Assembly (NCBI GenBank): GCA_035295125.1
Contig: DATGJP010000102.1
Coordinates: 150,586-214,585, forward strand
DNA from: JAICMB01 sp035295125
GTDB taxonomy: Bacteria; Acidobacteriota; Terriglobia; Bryobacterales; Bryobacteraceae
Length of the DNA: 64,000 nucleotides
Direction of reading: 5' to 3'
Part shown: positions 1 through 7,968 of the stretch, in pieces
How positions within the stretch are numbered: position 1 is the first letter of the stretch
Layout of the letters: every line of letters starts with the position of its first letter
Position numbers and translations under genes: made by a program
The notes under the pieces: generated by a model
Told to the model about the DNA's origin: nothing
The model's database searches: none
What the model saw: the letters and a program-made list of their open reading frames with translations, nothing else

Positions 1-584
1 AGTGAGCTGCGAACGCTCAGGGACTTCAGGAATTGCCGGATTCGATCATCTTCCGGGGAAGATGACTTGGCCGCGGGTTTGAGGCCCATCATGCCTCCGA
101 GCCTGGCGATCCATCCCGGCTGCTGCGGTTTGCCCTTGAGGGACAGCTTGTCGATAACACGCTTTGCCAGCGTTTCGCTCTGGAGAATCTTCAGTTGATT
201 TTGCAGGTACGCTTCAGCGGAAGCGTTCGCGACAACAGGCGACACTGGGGTGATGTCGCGCATGTTGAGGTAATTTTCATTAAATCCCTCGAGCAGCAGC
301 GAAGTCCGGGCGCGATACGTCGGCGTGAGGATCAGTCCGGGCACGAGTCCGGCTAAAACCCCGATTAGTGCAAGGCCCGCAATAATATACTTGCGTCTCC
401 AGAGAATCCGCATTACCTCGGCAATGCCCGCGGAATCCGCGTGTTCCTGCACGGGGCGACCGATCTCGGGTTCGACGTAATAACTTCCTGGCACAACTTC
501 GGGAACCGCAACTCGGGCTTGCTGTACCTGGCGCCGCCAGCGGCCGCCGTCGTTCCTCAAGCTGATCTCGTTTGACTTCTCCAT
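1..584 (-). CDS. Wzz-like polysaccharide chain-length/export protein (3' end outside window)
   Basis: Partial gene: it starts at the ATG at 584-582 and stays open to the window edge, giving about 194 N-terminal residues. A cytoplasmic N-terminal stretch of about 60 residues is followed by one membrane segment (about residues 66-86) and then by LTPTYRARTSLLLEG, the usual start of the periplasmic Wzz domain of chain-length determinants and Wzc-type transport proteins. Known members span the inner membrane and set polymer length or couple polymerisation to export. It lies downstream of a Wza-like export gene on the same strand (gap about 60 bp), which supports a role in capsule or exopolysaccharide secretion. 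Whether a tyrosine-kinase domain follows cannot be seen. The family call is good; the exact subtype is open. Confidence 0.85.
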   Translation of the reverse strand, partial: MEKSNEISLRNDGGRWRRQVQQARVAVPEVVPGSYYVEPEIGRPVQEHADSAGIAEVMRILWRRKYIIAGLALIGVLAGLVPGLILTPTYRARTSLLLEGFNENYLNMRDITPVSPVVANASAEAYLQNQLKILQSETLAKRVIDKLSLKGKPQQPGWIARLGGMMGLKPAAKSSSPEDDRIRQFLKSLSVRSS

Positions 585-646
585 AGAGCTCTCTTTTCCC
601 CGACGAACGTGTGAACTTCCTGAATCGGTTGCGGTGGCTTATCGGC

Positions 647-1654
647 TCAATACCGCCCGTATATTGCCATCCCAGTCGTAAGATTGACGATCGCGTCGAT
701 CGCCTTCATTCCCGCGCTCTTCGCACCGTTATTCGGGACGAACAGAATGTCGCCCGCCTGAAGTGGAACGTCGCTGCCCTTCCCCGCCAAAATGGTGGAC
801 AAGTTGACCGCGATTTCCTTGCGCCCCGACGCGCCGTCCATTCTCAGGATTTTTGCTTTCGAAGTGTTGGCGGTCTGTTGTGCCCCTTCCGCGAGCGAAA
901 GCGCCTGGAGCACCGACATTGTTTCTTCCTCATGGAGCGGGAAGCCACCTGGTTTCCGGACTTGCCCAACTACGTAGACCAGCGCGGTGGAGGGCACGGA
1001 AATAACGTCGTTCGGCTTGACCTCAATATTTACCGCGGGGTTCCTGGCATCGATCAATTCCTTTACATCAATCTCGGCGACGGTGTATTGACGGCTGCTA
1101 TCCTTCGTTGCGCCAGGCAAGGGGATGCCGCCCATTTCAACCCGGCGTGTCACGCGAACGATTCGGCCGGCCTCCGGTTTCAATCCACCGGCCTGGGACA
1201 GCACTTCAAGCAGCCGGCGGCGCCCCTGGATTTGCTGAACGCCTGGTGTGTTGACGGCTCCGATGACCGAAACCGGCTGACTCCGCGCCTCGACAAGATT
1301 GACCAACACTTGGGGCTGACGAATATATTCCGCCAATTGTTTGGTGAGTTCTGCATCGACCTGGTCGACCCGCAAGCCGCCCACGCGGAACCGTCCGACA
1401 AAAGGCAACGTCACATAACCATCGCCGTCCACGCGGATGGGCTTGTCTGTGAACTCATCCAGGTTCACGCAGCGCACGGATATCTCATCGTTCGGCCCGA
1501 GAACATAAGAATCTGAAACCTTTTCCGCCGGGCTCGGGGGGACATCCGGTACAACAGCCTTCACAGGAGCCTGGTTAACGGCAGTGGACGGAACTTGCGC
1601 CCGCAATACTAAGCAGACGCTCCAGAAGGCGATCATTACAAAGAATCGAGCCAT
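647..1654 (-). CDS. Polysaccharide export protein (Wza-like, SLBB domains)
   Basis: 335 aa. An N-terminal signal peptide (residues 1 to about 20, ending near LRAQ) is followed by the polysaccharide export domain (about 45-130, beginning SYVLGPNDEISVRC) and two SLBB-type domains (about 137-225 and 228-315, with VIGAVNTPGVQQI and VYVVGQVRKPGGFPL). This family forms the periplasmic and outer-membrane channel for capsule or exopolysaccharide. A Cys lies at residue 14 but not in a convincing lipobox, so lipidation is uncertain. An AGAGG-like Shine-Dalgarno site precedes the ATG. It sits between a NusG-like gene upstream and a Wzz-like gene downstream, all on the same strand, as in many capsule operons. 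Confidence 0.9.
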   Translation of the reverse strand: MARFFVMIAFWSVCLVLRAQVPSTAVNQAPVKAVVPDVPPSPAEKVSDSYVLGPNDEISVRCVNLDEFTDKPIRVDGDGYVTLPFVGRFRVGGLRVDQVDAELTKQLAEYIRQPQVLVNLVEARSQPVSVIGAVNTPGVQQIQGRRRLLEVLSQAGGLKPEAGRIVRVTRRVEMGGIPLPGATKDSSRQYTVAEIDVKELIDARNPAVNIEVKPNDVISVPSTALVYVVGQVRKPGGFPLHEEETMSVLQALSLAEGAQQTANTSKAKILRMDGASGRKEIAVNLSTILAGKGSDVPLQAGDILFVPNNGAKSAGMKAIDAIVNLTTGMAIYGRY

Positions 1655-1687
1655 GCTTAAAAACCTCTTTCGATTCGTGCGAGCAAG

Positions 1688-2269
1688 CTAGGCTTCTGCC
1701 GGGACTGCCCAGTTCACATCAATCTCGACTGAAACCCCACGGCCAAGAATGGTGACGACAACAAGGAGGCGGTGTACCGATTTGTGACTGATCAGAAAGC
1801 CTTGAACTCCCTTCAGAGGCCCCTGGGTAAGCACTACTCGTTGGCCGTCTCTAAATCGAGCGTGTGGGGTCGGCGTCAGACCCGATTGGATTATTCTCTG
1901 AACGCCTTCGATCTCATGAGGCATCACCGGTAATGGGTTGCGTCCCGACGACACCACCCCAATTACTCCGGGTGCGGTAAGTATGGGAAGTCGCCTGGTG
2001 ACGTCAAAGCGGCAAAACAAGTACCGTGGAAACAACGGAAGTTGCGAACGATCAGAGGGCCGCGCGCTACGTGCCCGGGATGGACAAAGAGGCAAAAACT
2101 CGTCGTACCCCTTGCTGCGCAGCGAAGCCGCCGCCATCTTCTCATAGTGCGGCCGGGTGAAGACAGCAAACCACGAAGCCGGTTCCCCGGCGGCATCTTC
2201 GTGAGTGCTTGCAGGTAAGAGCGCATTGAAATCATCGCTGGATCGGTACGCTGAAACATCTGACATCAT
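1688..2269 (-). CDS. NusG-like specialised antiterminator (UpxY/RfaH/LoaP type)
   Basis: About 193 aa from the ATG at 2269; ATG 2266 or the in-frame TTG at 2278 are alternatives. The NGN domain begins at WFAVFTRPHYEKMAAASLRS (about residue 33) and includes PLFPRYLFCRFD. A KOW-like C-terminal segment follows (FRDGQRVVLTQGPLKGVQGF). Such paralogues bind RNA polymerase and suppress termination through long polysaccharide operons. Its place as first gene before polysaccharide export genes fits an operon-specific antiterminator rather than housekeeping NusG, which normally neighbours secE/rplK. No ops-type DNA element was identified by eye. Confidence 0.85.
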   Translation of the reverse strand: MMSDVSAYRSSDDFNALLPASTHEDAAGEPASWFAVFTRPHYEKMAAASLRSKGYDEFLPLCPSRARSARPSDRSQLPLFPRYLFCRFDVTRRLPILTAPGVIGVVSSGRNPLPVMPHEIEGVQRIIQSGLTPTPHARFRDGQRVVLTQGPLKGVQGFLISHKSVHRLLVVVTILGRGVSVEIDVNWAVPAEA

Positions 2270-2636
2270 GCAATTCAAAGCTGTAATCGGCCGACCAACA
2301 TTCCGGGCTACCGCCTGGAGATCTGCATTTTTGGCAGACCTTTCTAAATCGGCGACTCGTCGTTAGTGCTCTACACTGCCTACTGACGACCAGTCACAAC
2401 TGCCACGATCCAACAGACAAGGCACGCCCCTGATCGTGTGCTCGTTCCCGCTCGGACCACACACACTCACTCCACTGAGACTCTAATCCTCACCATCCTG
2501 TTTCTTTGAAACAGGGTTTTTCTACCGAGTGCGCATTTGTTTGACAACTTAGTTATCCGGATTGTGTCTACTGATTTGAACAACGAAGCGGGGCGCCTCG
2601 GGGGAGAGCGTCGACGCGTTGTAACGGTTTTAACGT
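2270..2636. other. Divergent intergenic region with an orphan terminator-like hairpin
   Basis: About 365 bp between the NusG-like gene (minus) and a methyltransferase gene (plus). It must hold both promoters, but no convincing -35/-10 pair was assigned. The only clear structure is the hairpin plus T-run at 2497-2523, listed separately. No conserved ORF was seen. Confidence 0.5.
2497..2523 (+). terminator. Intrinsic-terminator-like hairpin with no upstream plus-strand gene
   Basis: CCTGTTTC-TTT-GAAACAGG is a perfect 8-bp stem with a 3-nt loop, followed by GTTTTTCT. On the plus strand this has the form of a rho-independent terminator. No plus-strand gene lies upstream within the window, so it could end a small RNA, act as an attenuator for the downstream methyltransferase gene, or be chance. 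Confidence 0.5.
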
Positions 2637-3488
2637 ATGGCGGAAACAGCAACAGCAAGGCAGAGCCTGGCCCACTATCTTCAGACTCTCGTTCACCAGG
2701 TGCGTGTGCGGCGGTTTCGCTCAACGCGGCTGAACGGGCTGCCTGACGAAATCGCGAGCACGGCAGACCTGAATCGAATCGACCGCCTTTGGAAGGATGT
2801 GGCGCCTGAATACCGCAAAAATCGGGTCTGCGCCGCAAAGTACGCCGATTATCGTTTCTGGCTGCTTCTGAACACCCATCGCGCAGCTCGATTAAACCTG
2901 CACACGGAACAACGAAGTCTTCGGATACTGGACATCGGGTGCGGTCCCGGCTTTTTTATGAGAGTTGGCCGCGTTCTGGGACATGATTGCCACGGGATAG
3001 ACGTCCCGGAAGACTGCTTCACGCCCCTCGAGCGCCAGGTGTACAGCGAGATCCTCCGTGCTTTAGGGTGCGATCAACTGGTGTCGCGCCTTTATATCGA
3101 GCGTTTTGTTCCCTTGCCATTTGAAGATCAGTCTCACGATTTGCTGACTGCGTTTCTAATCTGTTTTAACCGGCATCGTCAGCCGGATGAATGGGGAACG
3201 GAGGAATGGCAATTTTTTGTGAACGATGCTCTGCGCATTCTGCGCGAAGGTGGACGCTTACTGCTGGAACTGAACGACAACCGTGCTCGTTACGGCAAAG
3301 CTGCTTATTATGATGAGCGCATGTTGGATTACTTCCAAAGTATCGGGACGGTCAACGGACGCTGGGTTCAAATCACAAAACAGCCAACCTTTGAAGAAGC
3401 CTCGAGTGGACTGTCAACAATTTGTAAGTCATCCTTCCGAAATGGCGATCGGACCGGGCCGGGCACTATCGCCCGAGAGCCATGCTAA
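2637..3488 (+). CDS. Class I SAM-dependent methyltransferase
   Basis: 283 aa. Motif I of the Rossmann-type methyltransferase fold is clear (RILDIGCGPGFFMRVG, about residues 97-113), followed by an acidic strand end (HGIDVPEDCF), a motif-II-like PFEDQSHDLLTAFLIC and a post-motif segment ILREGGRLLLELND. The enzyme would transfer a methyl group from S-adenosylmethionine; the substrate cannot be told from sequence. The first 90 residues are Arg-rich and helical. It is a monocistronic plus-strand gene beside a polysaccharide cluster on the opposite strand, so a role in sugar modification is possible but unsupported. No strong Shine-Dalgarno site precedes the ATG. Confidence 0.75.
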   Translation: MAETATARQSLAHYLQTLVHQVRVRRFRSTRLNGLPDEIASTADLNRIDRLWKDVAPEYRKNRVCAAKYADYRFWLLLNTHRAARLNLHTEQRSLRILDIGCGPGFFMRVGRVLGHDCHGIDVPEDCFTPLERQVYSEILRALGCDQLVSRLYIERFVPLPFEDQSHDLLTAFLICFNRHRQPDEWGTEEWQFFVNDALRILREGGRLLLELNDNRARYGKAAYYDERMLDYFQSIGTVNGRWVQITKQPTFEEASSGLSTICKSSFRNGDRTGPGTIAREPC

Positions 3489-3598
3489 CGTGGCGCTTCA
3501 ACCACAGTCTGCTAGCTGACCGCAAAGTCCCTGCAACGTAGCAGGAGGGTTTGTTAGGGCTTCCTTTCGAAGCGCTCTCAGAGAAAAAAGGAAAACCG

Positions 3599-4096
3599 TC
3601 ATAAAGAACCTCGCCATCCTGCCTCGGCGAGTACCACAGATGTCTCTACCTGCCGCGAGGGGATCTTCCAGTAGCGCCGAAGAAGCCGCTCCTTCTGCTC
3701 GTTAGGAACAACGTTAAATCCGTGCTTTTCATAGAAGCGGATGGCCCACGTTGCGGCCGCCCACGTCCCGATCAGAATTGGCCCACGCGCTCGTTCCTTC
3801 AAGTGGGAGAGCAGGCGTCCGCCGATCCCTTGCTGCTGGTTGCCGCCACGAACATAAGCGTGGCGAATCAGAGTCACGTCCTGGACATATTGAACCCCCA
3901 TGACGCCAGCGAGGGAACCATTTTCCTCAAATCCCCAGAAGGTCACACCATCCTCAATCTCGAGGCGGAGTTCATCTTTCGACATGTATGGATCAGTCCA
4001 ACAATCGGGCGGAATGACGCCTTTGTAGGCCTGTGCGCCATCGTTTACAATTGACCAAATCGAATCGAAGTCCTGCTTTTCACAATGGCGTATCAT
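3599..4096 (-). CDS. GNAT family N-acetyltransferase
   Basis: 165 aa from the ATG at 4096. A longer frame from TTG 4126 exists, but the protein begins typically at MIRHCEKQDFDSIWSIVND and a TTGGAG Shine-Dalgarno site lies just upstream of this ATG. GNAT features are VRGGNQQQGIGGRLLSHLKE (acetyl-CoA pyrophosphate loop, Q/RxxGxG/A) and the late helix WAIRFYEKHGF. The substrate is unknown. It lies immediately downstream of a degenerate sulfatase-modifying-factor remnant on the same strand. Confidence 0.85.
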   Translation of the reverse strand: MIRHCEKQDFDSIWSIVNDGAQAYKGVIPPDCWTDPYMSKDELRLEIEDGVTFWGFEENGSLAGVMGVQYVQDVTLIRHAYVRGGNQQQGIGGRLLSHLKERARGPILIGTWAAATWAIRFYEKHGFNVVPNEQKERLLRRYWKIPSRQVETSVVLAEAGWRGSL

Positions 4097-4122
4097 GCGG
4101 CTCCAAGGGTATTTAGCTTTTA

Positions 4123-4587
4123 TCAAGCTTCGCAGATTCGGCGTACCATGCGCTCGCCGTCTGTGATACGTTCATGCTGCTTGATGGCGATCCAGTCAAA
4201 GGCGCCGGCGCCTTCCCGTGCGGCGAGGTCCGCGAAGCTAACGCGGGACTGGCGGCCGCCGGTGCAATCATCGACACAACGGAACCCAGACGCGGGCTGC
4301 GGCCGGTTCTCAAGCCCGATGAGTTCGGACGAGTAGGATCTCGCCGTCGTTCTCGCCCGTGCCGCGTATTCCCACTCTGGCTCGACGGGCAGGCGCATTC
4401 CAACGGCGGCGCAAAACGTCTGCGCCTGGTTGTAGGAGATGTTTTCGAGCGGCCGTTTCGGACCGGGGAACGTGCTCGGGTTATTCTTGGTCACGCGCTC
4501 GTAGGCTTCCTGAGTGACCTCTTTACCAGGGGGAACCGAGACGGGCGCGGAATGCGCGTTAACGACCCGAAAGGCGTCGTGATACAT
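4123..4587 (-). pseudogene. Degenerate formylglycine-generating-enzyme/SUMF1-like fragment
   Basis: The frame encodes a central piece of the FGE-sulfatase (SUMF1) domain: EVTQEAYERVTKNNPSTFPG, then a Ser-Tyr-Asn motif and MRLPVEPEWEYAARARTT. The fold normally continues for over 100 residues (NxxGLxDMxGNVWEW and RGGSW segments) before the terminal GFRC motif. Here ASGFRCVDD follows after only about 20 residues, so an internal deletion has removed the core. The usual N-terminus (MGxxxxDxxxxE region) is also missing, replaced by MYHDAFRVVNAHSAPVSVPPG. The about 65 residues after GFRC look unrelated. This is best read as a remnant, without catalytic capacity. Confidence 0.7.
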
Positions 4588-4789
4588 TCAGTGCGGCACA
4601 CTGTGCTGACGCCGCTTGGGAAGTTGGCGCCGACGCGTTTACGATTACGCGGATGCCGGGGATGCCGGATCTCAACGCTGCGGTTCAGCGAGGTCGAGAG
4701 GAACCAACGGCAGCCTTACTGCAAAAATCCCTACGTCGAAAATTAGGGAGAATAGGTAAGGCATTGCAAGTTGTCGAAATAGGAAGAGC

Positions 4790-4865
<76 letters not shown>

Positions 4866-4883
4866 ATCGCCTCGATAGACCGC

Positions 4884-5411
4884 TTAGAACGTATACGTCG
4901 GCGGCTTAATCCCTTTCACCCGCAGATAGACTTCCGCCTGGCCGCGATGGTGCGCAGTGTGCGTGAAGTAACTCCACAGCCACTCGTAGCCGGTCATGTT
5001 GCGCGCGGGCGGTCCCACAACTTTGTCGAGTTGCTCGAGCGATACACCCGCAATCGCCCCATCGCAGAAGTCGAACGTCTGCTTCAAAAACGCAACGGCC
5101 GATTCCTTGTCAACATCGAGCTTGTTGTTCTTTGCGTAGGCCGCAATCTTCTCGGGCAGCGCCGGCGCCGTCATCCCGCTGGCAAGTTGGCATGCGCTCC
5201 GGTCAGGCAGGCCGATGTGCGCCATCAACTGGCCAAAACTCATTTCGTCCGGATTCGGCCGGAAGTTGTAGCTTTCAGCGGGCATGGTTTCCGCGACAGC
5301 GATGGTCAGCTCACCGGTCGCCTTCCAATGCTTCACCAGCGCATCCTTGATGGTTGTTTGCGCAAGGGCCGGAACGGCAAGCGCGAGCAGAGTCAGTACG
5401 GTTCTCTTCAA
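4884..5411 (-). CDS. DinB-family secreted protein
   Basis: 175 aa. It starts at TTG 5411, supported by AAAGGAG about 8 nt upstream. A signal peptide (residues 1-18, cleaved after ALA) precedes a four-helix DinB/YfiT-like domain. Three metal-ligand positions typical of the fold are visible: a His in GQLMAHIG, and HTAHHRGQAEVYLR near the C-terminus. The AESYNFRPNPDEMSFGQL segment is characteristic of DinB-like proteins common in Acidobacteriota. The function is unknown; some family members are thiol-dependent transferases, but no substrate can be assigned. It is convergent with the tRNA gene, 18 bp away. Confidence 0.8.
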   Translation of the reverse strand: MKRTVLTLLALAVPALAQTTIKDALVKHWKATGELTIAVAETMPAESYNFRPNPDEMSFGQLMAHIGLPDRSACQLASGMTAPALPEKIAAYAKNNKLDVDKESAVAFLKQTFDFCDGAIAGVSLEQLDKVVGPPARNMTGYEWLWSYFTHTAHHRGQAEVYLRVKGIKPPTYTF

Positions 5412-5459
5412 CGGGATCTCCTTTGGGTTGCGATTTCCCTATTTTAGCCGCGCGTGGCG

Positions 5460-6206
5460 TCAATCATCCTCGTAGGCGACCCCCGGACTGCCTGACGGAT
5501 GAAAAACCCCGAGCAACCGGATCGGAGCGGGTCCCGGATTCTCAAGACAGTGGAGCACGCCATCCCTCAAATAAATACTGTCGCCCGGCCCGAATTCGCT
5601 GGCCGACATATTTCCTTCGAGATGAAGAATCCCGTGACCGTCGAGGATGTAGATAGCTTCCTCGTAAGGATGCAAATGGAGTGGGGCTTTGCTCGATGGA
5701 ATCCAGCCGACGAATTGCGTCACCTGCCTGCATCCCAGATCGGTATGGGCCAGGTACCGGAACTCGCGGTCGGCGCCGGCGCGGATCACCTCGCGATCAT
5801 CTTCGTGAACCGCACGGCACTCCTTCGCCTCTCCCAATTCGGCCGTAACGTGGCGATCCGGATCCTCCGGGCAACAGGCGCTCACGACGCGCAGCGTCTC
5901 CAGCCCGGTATTTTCGATCGAATATGCGGCACCCGGCGGAATATAAACGGCCGTTCCAGAACGGAGTTCCTGAGCCGCGGCGCCGCACCTACAGATGCCC
6001 TCGCCGGCAGCGACGTAGAGCACTTCCTCAGCGTTTGGGTTCACCACCACGGGCGATAAACCTGGCGCGTATTCATTCACCGCTTGTGTAATCTGTTTGG
6101 CGCCTGTTTGCCTCGATATGATCAAGCGCGCGGTCCAGGTCCCGGCCGTCGACGCTTGTCCGTCCGCGGCGCTGTAAACGCGGCATCCTCCGGGGAGAGC
6201 TTTCAT
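5460..6206 (-). CDS. Double-cupin domain protein
   Basis: 248 aa from ATG 6206. Two cupin modules are visible. The first (about 60-135) has NPNAEEVLYVAAGEG and a late IPPGAAYSIENTG segment. The second (about 175-245) has PLHLHPYEEAIYILDGHG and FGPGDSIYLRDGVLHCLENP, which carries the His/Glu metal-binding pattern. The second module looks metal-competent; the first lacks the HxH motif. The reaction is unknown. Start choice is uncertain: an in-frame ATG at 6293 has a much better Shine-Dalgarno site (AAGGAGG at 6303-6309) but would overlap the divergent lspA start by 23 bp. Confidence 0.75.
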   Translation of the reverse strand: MKALPGGCRVYSAADGQASTAGTWTARLIISRQTGAKQITQAVNEYAPGLSPVVVNPNAEEVLYVAAGEGICRCGAAAQELRSGTAVYIPPGAAYSIENTGLETLRVVSACCPEDPDRHVTAELGEAKECRAVHEDDREVIRAGADREFRYLAHTDLGCRQVTQFVGWIPSSKAPLHLHPYEEAIYILDGHGILHLEGNMSASEFGPGDSIYLRDGVLHCLENPGPAPIRLLGVFHPSGSPGVAYEDD

Positions 6207-6270
6207 TGTCTTCAATCTTGACCGAATCGCGGGCAGTCCGGCAACAGGATCGCGCGAGAATGAGAACAGC

Positions 6271-6759
6271 GTGCCCGCCAGAATTGCTTTCATCGTGGTC
6301 GTCCTCCTTCTGTCGGTCGGCTGCGACCAGTCGACCAAATCTCTCGCGCGCACGCACCTGCGGGATAGTGACGCCGTGACTATGCTCGGCGGCACGATCC
6401 GGCTCGAGTATGCGGAGAATCCCGGCGGGTTTCTCAGTTTAGGCGACCACCTGCCTGGCCGTTGGAGGTCTGCCGCATTCACCGGCATTGGTATTGCCGG
6501 AGCGCTCGCACTCTTCACGTATGCCCTGTTCTTCTCCTCCGATCGAATTCAGGTTGTCGCGGTATCCCTGATGTGCGCGGGCGCGGTCGGAAACCTGCTG
6601 GACCGCTTGTTTTGGGGCGGTAATGTGACCGATTTCCTAAATGTGGGTATTGGTCCGGTGCGGACCGGCATCTTTAACGTGGCCGACGTTTCGCTAATGG
6701 CAGGAGCTCTGCTACTAGCCCTGACGACCCGATCAGCCCGTGCCAATAGGGCGGGTTAA
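6271..6759 (+). CDS. lspA: Lipoprotein signal peptidase (signal peptidase II)
   Basis: 162 aa from GTG 6271. It is an inner-membrane aspartyl protease that cleaves prolipoprotein signal peptides. Visible family features are the first membrane segment ending at CDQSTKSLAR (the D-Q-x-T-K motif), an EYAENPGGFLSLG loop, AGAVGNLLDRLF carrying the first catalytic Asp, and FNVADVSLMAG carrying the second. Four membrane segments are predicted (about 4-16, 49-66, 72-88 and 132-150), and length is normal for LspA. The stop codon lies inside a REP-like palindrome (6750-6790), so the final Ala-Gly comes from the repeat. No other lipoprotein-maturation gene is adjacent. Confidence 0.9.
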   Translation: MPARIAFIVVVLLLSVGCDQSTKSLARTHLRDSDAVTMLGGTIRLEYAENPGGFLSLGDHLPGRWRSAAFTGIGIAGALALFTYALFFSSDRIQVVAVSLMCAGAVGNLLDRLFWGGNVTDFLNVGIGPVRTGIFNVADVSLMAGALLLALTTRSARANRAG

Positions 6760-6790
6760 CAACCCGCCGCTGGCTACCAGCCTGCATCAC
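6750..6790. repeat. REP-like palindromic repeat, solo copy (inverted orientation)
   Basis: GGCGGGTTAACAACCCGCC is followed by a GGCT/AGCC hairpin and ends CCTGCATCAC. The reverse complement of the copy at 39249-39289 matches it with about three differences over 41 bp. It covers the lspA stop codon. Confidence 0.75.
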
Positions 6791-6888
6791 CGGGCTCAAT
6801 CAAATTCGCCGTTTCCCGAAAGATTTAGCACGTCCGACTTATTTTCACGACCTCGTATGCAACACTACTAAAAAGAGGACCTGATTCG

Positions 6889-7920
6889 GTGCTTGTAGTC
6901 ATGCGTGCGCAGGCCGGCGCGGAAGAAATCGCGGGCGTCTGTGAAAAAATCGAAAGACTCGGATTCCGCCCCCACGTGATGCCCGGTGCGGAGCGCACCG
7001 CGATTGGAATCACGGGCAATCATGGCCCCATCGACCCGGCAGAATTTGAAAGCCTGCCCGGTGTTGTCGAAGCCATCCGCGTCTCGAAGCCATACAAACT
7101 GGTTAGTCGTGAGGTTAAGATCGACGACTCGATTGTCGAAATCGCGGGCGTAAAGATCGGCGGCGATGAACTCGCGATTTGTGCCGGCCCGTGCTCGGTG
7201 GAGAGTCGCGACCAGATCCTCGCCTCGGCGAGAGCCGTCAAAAAAGCAGGCGGCCAACTCCTTCGCGGCGGCGCCTACAAGCCACGCACTTCACCTTATG
7301 CGTTCCAGGGCCTGGGCGAGGAAGGACTGAAATACCTCGCTGAAGCCCGCGAGGAAACGGGCCTCGGCGTTGTCACCGAAGCCATTGATGTCGAGACCTT
7401 CGACCTCGTAGAATCCTATGCCGACTGCATCCAGATCGGCGCACGCAACATGCAGAATTTCTCGTTGCTCCGGCGCGCGGGACGCTCCCGTAAACCCATC
7501 CTCCTAAAGCGCGGGATGTCGTCCACTTTGGAAGAGTTTCTGATGGCCGCCGAGTATATCCTTTCCGAAGGCAACTATCAGGTGGTGCTCTGCGAACGCG
7601 GCGTGCGTACGTTTGCCGACCACACCCGCAACACTCTCGACCTTAGCGTTGTTCCCTCGGTAAAGGCTTTAAGTCACCTGCCGATCATCGTCGATCCGAG
7701 TCACGGAACCGGGAAACGCGACAAAGTGCATCCCATGGCCCTCGCTGCGGTCGCCGCGGGCGCAGCCGGCCTGATTGTCGAAGTCCATCCCAACCCGGAT
7801 CGTGCGCTCTCAGACGGTTTTCAATCCCTGTTTCCCGACCAGTTCCGTGATATGGCTGACGACTGCCGCGCAATTGCCGGCCTCTTGCGCAGCCGCCGGT
7901 CCGTTAGCGTTCTCGCGTAA
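6889..7920 (+). CDS. aroF: 3-deoxy-7-phosphoheptulonate synthase (AroF/AroA type I-beta)
   Basis: 343 aa from GTG 6889, with AGAGGA about 9 nt upstream. The enzyme condenses phosphoenolpyruvate and erythrose 4-phosphate, the first step of the shikimate pathway. An N-terminal ferredoxin-like regulatory domain (about 1-70, with KIERLGFRPHVMPGAERTAI) precedes the TIM-barrel catalytic domain. Family motifs in the barrel are CAGPCSVESRDQI, LLRGGAYKPRTSPYAFQG, IQIGARNMQNF, ILLKRGMSST and IVDPSHGTGKR. The regulatory domain places it in the I-beta class known from Thermotoga and many soil bacteria, where aromatic end products inhibit through that domain. No other aro genes are adjacent. Confidence 0.93.
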   Translation: MLVVMRAQAGAEEIAGVCEKIERLGFRPHVMPGAERTAIGITGNHGPIDPAEFESLPGVVEAIRVSKPYKLVSREVKIDDSIVEIAGVKIGGDELAICAGPCSVESRDQILASARAVKKAGGQLLRGGAYKPRTSPYAFQGLGEEGLKYLAEAREETGLGVVTEAIDVETFDLVESYADCIQIGARNMQNFSLLRRAGRSRKPILLKRGMSSTLEEFLMAAEYILSEGNYQVVLCERGVRTFADHTRNTLDLSVVPSVKALSHLPIIVDPSHGTGKRDKVHPMALAAVAAGAAGLIVEVHPNPDRALSDGFQSLFPDQFRDMADDCRAIAGLLRSRRSVSVLA

Positions 7921-7968
7921 CGTAAGTGTGAAACAACATCGCGGCCCAACGGTCCAAAGGATGTACAT

